This document shows positions 60,295 through 64,000 of a stretch of 64,000 nucleotides of DNA, one piece after another. The DNA lies in contig NC_014216.1 in assembly GCF_000092205.1 (NCBI RefSeq), forward strand, positions 372,001-436,000, written 5' to 3'. The notes beneath the pieces are model-generated. The model was given only the letters and a program-made list of their open reading frames with translations. It was not told the DNA's origin and searched no databases. The translations under genes were made by a program, and so were the position numbers. Every line of letters begins with the position of its first letter. The stretch's first letter is position 1. The DNA is from Desulfurivibrio alkaliphilus AHT 2 (lineage in GTDB: Bacteria; Desulfobacterota; Desulfobulbia; Desulfobulbales; Desulfurivibrionaceae).

Positions 60295-61514
60295 GGAACT
60301 TGCTCTTTTCCGGTGGTCGTTGCAGCCGACTTATTCTCAGATCCAGGTCCGATTTTCAGCAGTTGATCGATCCGGTCGAGCATTGCTCCAGTGCTGAACC
60401 GTTCCCGCACCATTTTCCGCGCGTTTACGCCCATCACTTGCCTTTCAGGCTCTTGGTCAATAAGGGTCTCGATGCTGCGGGCAAAACCAGCCAAATCGTT
60501 TAGCGGATGCAGCAGGCCAGCCTGGTACTCAGCCAACTCCGGGACATGACATTCTTCCGAGGCAATCTGCGGACGGCCTAAAGCGGCAACTTCCAGTATG
60601 GTCAGCGGCAGCCCTTCGTCGCGGGAGGTGAAAAGAAAAAAGTCGCAGGACTTCATAACCCGCATTTTTTCTTCCCCTTCCAAAATGCCGGCGAATATTA
60701 CTCGGTCTTCGAGACCGCTTGTTTGCACCTGCTGTTTGAGCCGACTCATTTCCCCTTCGTCAGGGCCGATGACCAGAAAGGAAAAAGCCAGGCGGTCCTT
60801 GAGGGTTTCCAGGACCGTTAGGGAGATGTCCAGCCCTTTGATGTAGGCCAATCGCCCGATAAAACCAATGATCTTATGATTCTGTGGAATATTGTACCTG
60901 CGATGCAGATCTGTTCCAGGTATATCCGCAAATTCCGCCGGATTCAGCCCATTGGGGATGACCACAACTTTGGCCGCCAGGGACGGATCGAGGGTCTCGA
61001 TCCCTTTCTTTTCTTCTACGGTCAGGGCGATGATGTTACGGGCACCGCGCAGGATTCCAAGGAAGAAAAAAATGAGAAGCCGTTTAACGGCGGCAAACCT
61101 GGCGGATCGCCGCAAAGCGGAAAGCGAGCCATGAGGCTGGAGCAGCAAGGGGATCTGGTAATAACGGCTCAGCCAACCGGCAGCGACTGTCGGCAAAGAA
61201 AAAAAGTCATGGCAGTATATAACATCGAATCGCCGGCAATTTCTGGCCAGCCAAGGGATTAGCAGCACCGGCAGATAACCGTTGCATTTTTTTGCTAGCT
61301 TGTTGCTGATATTACGGAAGCGCAGAACACTGATTCCTTCCATGACTTCCGTTGTCCTACCAACTCGGCTGGTAGCATCCAAGGCGTCGGTGGTAGCCAC
61401 CGTGACCTCATATCCTCTGGCAACCAGACCTCGGGCAATCTCGTAAGCAACTTTGACCGGCCCCCCGTAGCTGATTGCCGGCATAAAATATGGAATTACC
61501 AGTAGAATCTTCAT
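60291..61514 (-). CDS. Glycosyltransferase family 4 (group 1)
   Basis: A 407-residue GT-B enzyme with the N-terminal MKILLVIPYFMPAISYGGPV, donor-site IIGFIGRLAYIKGLDISLTV and VIFAGILEGEEKMRVMKSCD, and the EGLPLTILEVAALGRPQIA motif. It overlaps its neighbours on both sides by 4 bp (ATGA-type junctions), so the three GT4 genes are one translationally coupled block. The sugar is unknown. Confidence 0.93.
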   Translation of the reverse strand: MKILLVIPYFMPAISYGGPVKVAYEIARGLVARGYEVTVATTDALDATSRVGRTTEVMEGISVLRFRNISNKLAKKCNGYLPVLLIPWLARNCRRFDVIYCHDFFSLPTVAAGWLSRYYQIPLLLQPHGSLSALRRSARFAAVKRLLIFFFLGILRGARNIIALTVEEKKGIETLDPSLAAKVVVIPNGLNPAEFADIPGTDLHRRYNIPQNHKIIGFIGRLAYIKGLDISLTVLETLKDRLAFSFLVIGPDEGEMSRLKQQVQTSGLEDRVIFAGILEGEEKMRVMKSCDFFLFTSRDEGLPLTILEVAALGRPQIASEECHVPELAEYQAGLLHPLNDLAGFARSIETLIDQEPERQVMGVNARKMVRERFSTGAMLDRIDQLLKIGPGSENKSAATTTGKEQVP

Positions 61515-62731
61515 GTTGCTGCCGCTGGCCTGATGGGCTTTTTCCCACCTTTATCTGTTGTCAGCCCGGCAACAATCTCTTCCAGCCGCTGGTTGAACTG
61601 GGGTTGTTTCCACTGGGCCGCTCTGGCCTTGCCACGTTCGCTAAGATCGGCACAAAGCCCGTCATCGGTCCACAACCGCCGAATGCAGTCCGCCATTTCA
61701 GCCACTGAATCCTGGTGGAAGACCAGGGCCGCGTCTCCTACCCGGTCGGGCATGCAGGTCACCTTGGCCAGGGCCATCGGGCAACCCAGGGCCATTGCTT
61801 CCAGAGGCGGCAGGTTGGTCGGGCCGTAGCAGGAGGCGTAAATCAGGGCCCGGGCCCGGCGATAAAGCTCCGGCATGTCCGCGTCTGGAACGTAGCCCAG
61901 AATAAGAACATGCTCGGCCAGGTCCAGTTCTTTGATCAATTGGAGGACCGAGTCCCAGGCATTTTTAGGAGAGCCGACCAGGACCAGCTTGAGGTCGGGC
62001 AATTCTGGCTTCAGCGTGGCTAACGCCCGGAGCATTTTTTTATGGTTTTTGTGTTCCCAGAACTGGGCCGGGTAGAAAAGATATTTTGCCGGCAGCTGGT
62101 AGCGGAGTTCGAAATCCGGTGGAGTCTTGGCTACTTCAATGTAACGAGGCACAACCATCGGCATGATGTGAATACGTTCCTCTGCCAGGTGGAAGGATTC
62201 CATTACCTGCTGCTTGTCGATTGGAGAAAGGACGATCACCCCTTTGGCCCAGCGGCAGATGTTGGCATATAGTGGGATGCGATACAGCAACTCCCAGCGC
62301 GAAGCGGCCTCGGGGAAGCGCTGACCGTCATAAAGGTGGGCCACATCCAGTACCGTTACCAGGGCCGGCACCGGCATCTGAAAGCTGCGAGCATCTTGGG
62401 CCGGGAAAATCCACAGGTCGCATTGCTCCTTGAGCATTGCCTTGGCCATGGGGTGAAACCAGGGGCAGAGCCGGCGCCATGGTCCCATGGGCAAACGCAG
62501 CAGCAGCCAGGCCAGTCCCAGGGCCCGGCCCCAGAAGCCGCGGGGAATGTGAATTTTCTTCACACTGGTATAGGGCTCCAGGTAATCCCGCCAGACTGTA
62601 TCGACATAACCGGCCACCACCGTAAAGCGGTCCCTCGGCAGAGCCGCCACCGCGTCGAGCATGGTCTGAGTGTATTGGAACGTGCCGCCAAAATGGGGCG
62701 GTACCTCCAGGAAAATCCCGATCTTTTTCAT
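61511..62731 (-). CDS. Glycosyltransferase family 4 (group 1)
   Basis: A 406-residue GT-B enzyme. The C-terminal domain has YLFYPAQFWEHKNHKKMLRA, LKLVLVGSPKNAWDSVLQLI, HVLILGYVPDADMPELYRRA and the SCYGPTNLPPLEAMALGCPM donor motif, while the N-terminus begins KKIGIFLEVPPHFGGTFQYT. It overlaps the methyltransferase gene upstream and the next GT4 gene by 4 bp each. Confidence 0.92.
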   Translation of the reverse strand: MKKIGIFLEVPPHFGGTFQYTQTMLDAVAALPRDRFTVVAGYVDTVWRDYLEPYTSVKKIHIPRGFWGRALGLAWLLLRLPMGPWRRLCPWFHPMAKAMLKEQCDLWIFPAQDARSFQMPVPALVTVLDVAHLYDGQRFPEAASRWELLYRIPLYANICRWAKGVIVLSPIDKQQVMESFHLAEERIHIMPMVVPRYIEVAKTPPDFELRYQLPAKYLFYPAQFWEHKNHKKMLRALATLKPELPDLKLVLVGSPKNAWDSVLQLIKELDLAEHVLILGYVPDADMPELYRRARALIYASCYGPTNLPPLEAMALGCPMALAKVTCMPDRVGDAALVFHQDSVAEMADCIRRLWTDDGLCADLSERGKARAAQWKQPQFNQRLEEIVAGLTTDKGGKKPIRPAAAT

Positions 62732-63501
62732 GTTGCTCGCTTTCTTGCTACCACGGCGATGTTCCAGCTGGTGGGCGAGAAATCCTCAGCCATAAATGTA
62801 CCGCGGTGGATCAGGTCGAAGCCTCCTAGCTCCAGGTAGGTTTCGATTTCGCGGAAGAAAAAATAGCGCACCCGGTGTTGTTCACGGAACTCATGCTCGC
62901 TTTGGCCCGCGACCAGGCAGCGAAACTGAAAGTTTACCTCGGCGATCTGTTCGACGAGATCGAGTCGGGTGGTGGAGGTGCGGTGAACCTCGAGGTTGCC
63001 CCGCCGCTTGCGCAGCTCCCGCACCGGTGAGTAATTGTTGATTACTGCGTTACCGTTCCAGTAATCGAAGACAAACAGGCCGCCGGGGGGCAGCAGCTGG
63101 CTGACATTTTCCAGAGCGGTCGTCAAGTCGTGATGGCCGGTCAGGTAGTCGATGGCCGAGAACATGGAGATGACCGCGTCAAAGCGCTTGCCAATTTTGG
63201 CCGCCTCTTGAAAGGAGTGGTTGTAAAAGGTTGCCTGGCTGGCCCGGGCGGCAGCAGCGGCCTGGGCCCTGGCAATCATCGGCGCGGAGATATCGCTGCC
63301 TGCAACCTGGTAGCCCATGGCCTCCAGTTCAAAACAGTGACGCCCGGTGCCGCAAGCCAGATCCAGGACGGTGCGCACCGACCCGGCGGGATCGGCGTAA
63401 CGGTTCAGCAGATCGGCGATGAAGCGCGCCTCGTCCGGGTAGGGCTTGTCTTCGTAGAGCAGATCGTAAAATTCGGAATAATCGGCAAAGATATCCGGCA
63501 T
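62728..63501 (-). CDS. Class I SAM-dependent methyltransferase
   Basis: A 257-residue methyltransferase from ATG 63501 (MPDIFADYSEFYDLLYEDKP). Motif I is VLDLACGTGRHCFELEAMGY, motif II DISAPMIARAQ, then ISMFSAIDYLTGHHDL and GGLFVFDYWNG. Enzymes of this type in polysaccharide clusters methylate a sugar. The stop overlaps the next GT4 gene by 4 bp, and the start is 5 bp after the DegT gene. A longer reading is antisense to nothing but overlaps DegT and is rejected. Confidence 0.93.
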   Translation of the reverse strand: MPDIFADYSEFYDLLYEDKPYPDEARFIADLLNRYADPAGSVRTVLDLACGTGRHCFELEAMGYQVAGSDISAPMIARAQAAAAARASQATFYNHSFQEAAKIGKRFDAVISMFSAIDYLTGHHDLTTALENVSQLLPPGGLFVFDYWNGNAVINNYSPVRELRKRRGNLEVHRTSTTRLDLVEQIAEVNFQFRCLVAGQSEHEFREQHRVRYFFFREIETYLELGGFDLIHRGTFMAEDFSPTSWNIAVVARKRAT

Positions 63502-63506
63502 GGGTC

Positions 63507-64000
63507 TCAGGTGGCCGCTACGGCGGTCAGCAGTTGTTCGGCGATATGGGCGATTTGCTCTTGGGCCAGCACTGGCCCGGAGGGCAGATAAAAGCCGCGC
63601 TGGGCCACCGCGTTGGCCCGGGGGCAATCCTCCCGGCCAATGTGGGCGGCCAGGGGCAGGTGTTGCTGGAGGTTGTATGGAATGAAGGTTTCCCGGGTTT
63701 CGATTCCGGCGGCCGCCAGCTTCGCCATGACCTCGGCCCGCCGGCCCGCCGCATGTCCGGCCAACACTACGTGGTACATCCAGTAAACGTTGTGGGCGTA
63801 ACCCTTCTCCACCGGCAACTGCAGTTCGGGGCAATCGGTCAGCAGCCGGTTGTACTCCTGGGCTACTTCCCGCTTGAGTTGGATAAGCTGCGAGATTTTT
63901 GCCATTTGGGCGCAGCCGAGGGCGGCCTGGAGGTTGGTCATCCGGTAGTTGAAACCGACCGCGCTGTGCATGAATTTGTTTTCGCTGCCGAAAGCCAGCG
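63507..64000 (-). CDS. DegT/DnrJ/EryC1/StrS-family aminotransferase, C-terminal part (start outside window)
   Basis: The frame is open to the window end, giving about 164 residues of the C-terminal half. FMHSAVGFNYRMTNLQAALG is the classical segment after the PLP lysine of DegT-type sugar aminotransferases, followed by KREVAQEYNRLL and the C-terminal LPSGPVLAQEQI. The lysine and N-terminal domain lie beyond the window. The enzyme would make an amino sugar for the surface polysaccharide. It starts the tightly spaced methyltransferase-GT operon as seen here. Confidence 0.93.
   Translation of the reverse strand, partial: LAFGSENKFMHSAVGFNYRMTNLQAALGCAQMAKISQLIQLKREVAQEYNRLLTDCPELQLPVEKGYAHNVYWMYHVVLAGHAAGRRAEVMAKLAAAGIETRETFIPYNLQQHLPLAAHIGREDCPRANAVAQRGFYLPSGPVLAQEQIAHIAEQLLTAVAAT

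Overview
The window is GC-rich bacterial chromosome, densely packed with short operons. The gene content (SelB, an anaerobic Ni-Fe CO dehydrogenase, NtrY/NtrX, LarC, and the lipoprotein protease / 7TM transglutaminase / ATP-grasp trio) suggests a strictly anaerobic Thermodesulfobacteriota, most likely a Desulfobulbales or Desulfurivibrio-like sulfur or sulfate metaboliser. That assignment is inferred from gene content and protein resemblance only.

Region 1 (1-16.8 kb) is an accessory island between selB and cooS. It holds an AbiEi/AbiEii toxin-antitoxin pair behind a promoter with an operator-like palindrome, and a Txe/YoeB toxin coupled to a 27-codon mini-ORF. It also holds a 2,440-residue secreted YVTN/NHL/RHS giant protein followed by an AT-rich two-TM immunity candidate. 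Next is a second RHS tip cassette with its own two-TM partner, split by a complete IS21-family element (5-bp target duplication), then a decayed third RHS fragment. Remnants of a DUF4143-type ATPase and a REP-associated transposase close the island.

Region 2 (16.8-36.2 kb) holds cooS, a PepSY-type membrane protein and hflX, then DUF4390, ntrY, a GGDEF/EAL protein, an HDOD protein, ntrX, a ClpX-like AAA+ unfoldase and hemB. It ends with the three-gene protease, transglutaminase-7TM and ATP-grasp ligase operon.

Region 3 (36.2-56.7 kb) is mainly housekeeping: ttcA-like and hisB, tRNA-Gly, rplM-rpsI, argC, truA and an aspartate aminotransferase. It continues with a DtxR-type regulator, a large AAA+ protein with an unfamiliar N-terminal domain, GDP-fucose synthesis (gmd, fcl), pgpA-larC, galU-priA-def-fmt, tilS and tRNA-Arg. 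Region 4 (56.7-64 kb) is a surface-polysaccharide locus on the minus strand: a DUF2304-GT2 fusion, a GT2, three GT4 enzymes, a methyltransferase and a DegT-type aminotransferase cut by the window end.

The most unusual non-coding signal is a family of six ~150-bp intergenic elements (about 31.6, 37.9, 40.3, 42.5, 50.0 and 55.2 kb). Each forms a long interrupted hairpin with compensatory base changes between copies, followed by a ~40-nt tail. Five of the six point their tail at the start of a co-oriented gene. With the RHS cassette array, these are the best candidates for something undescribed.
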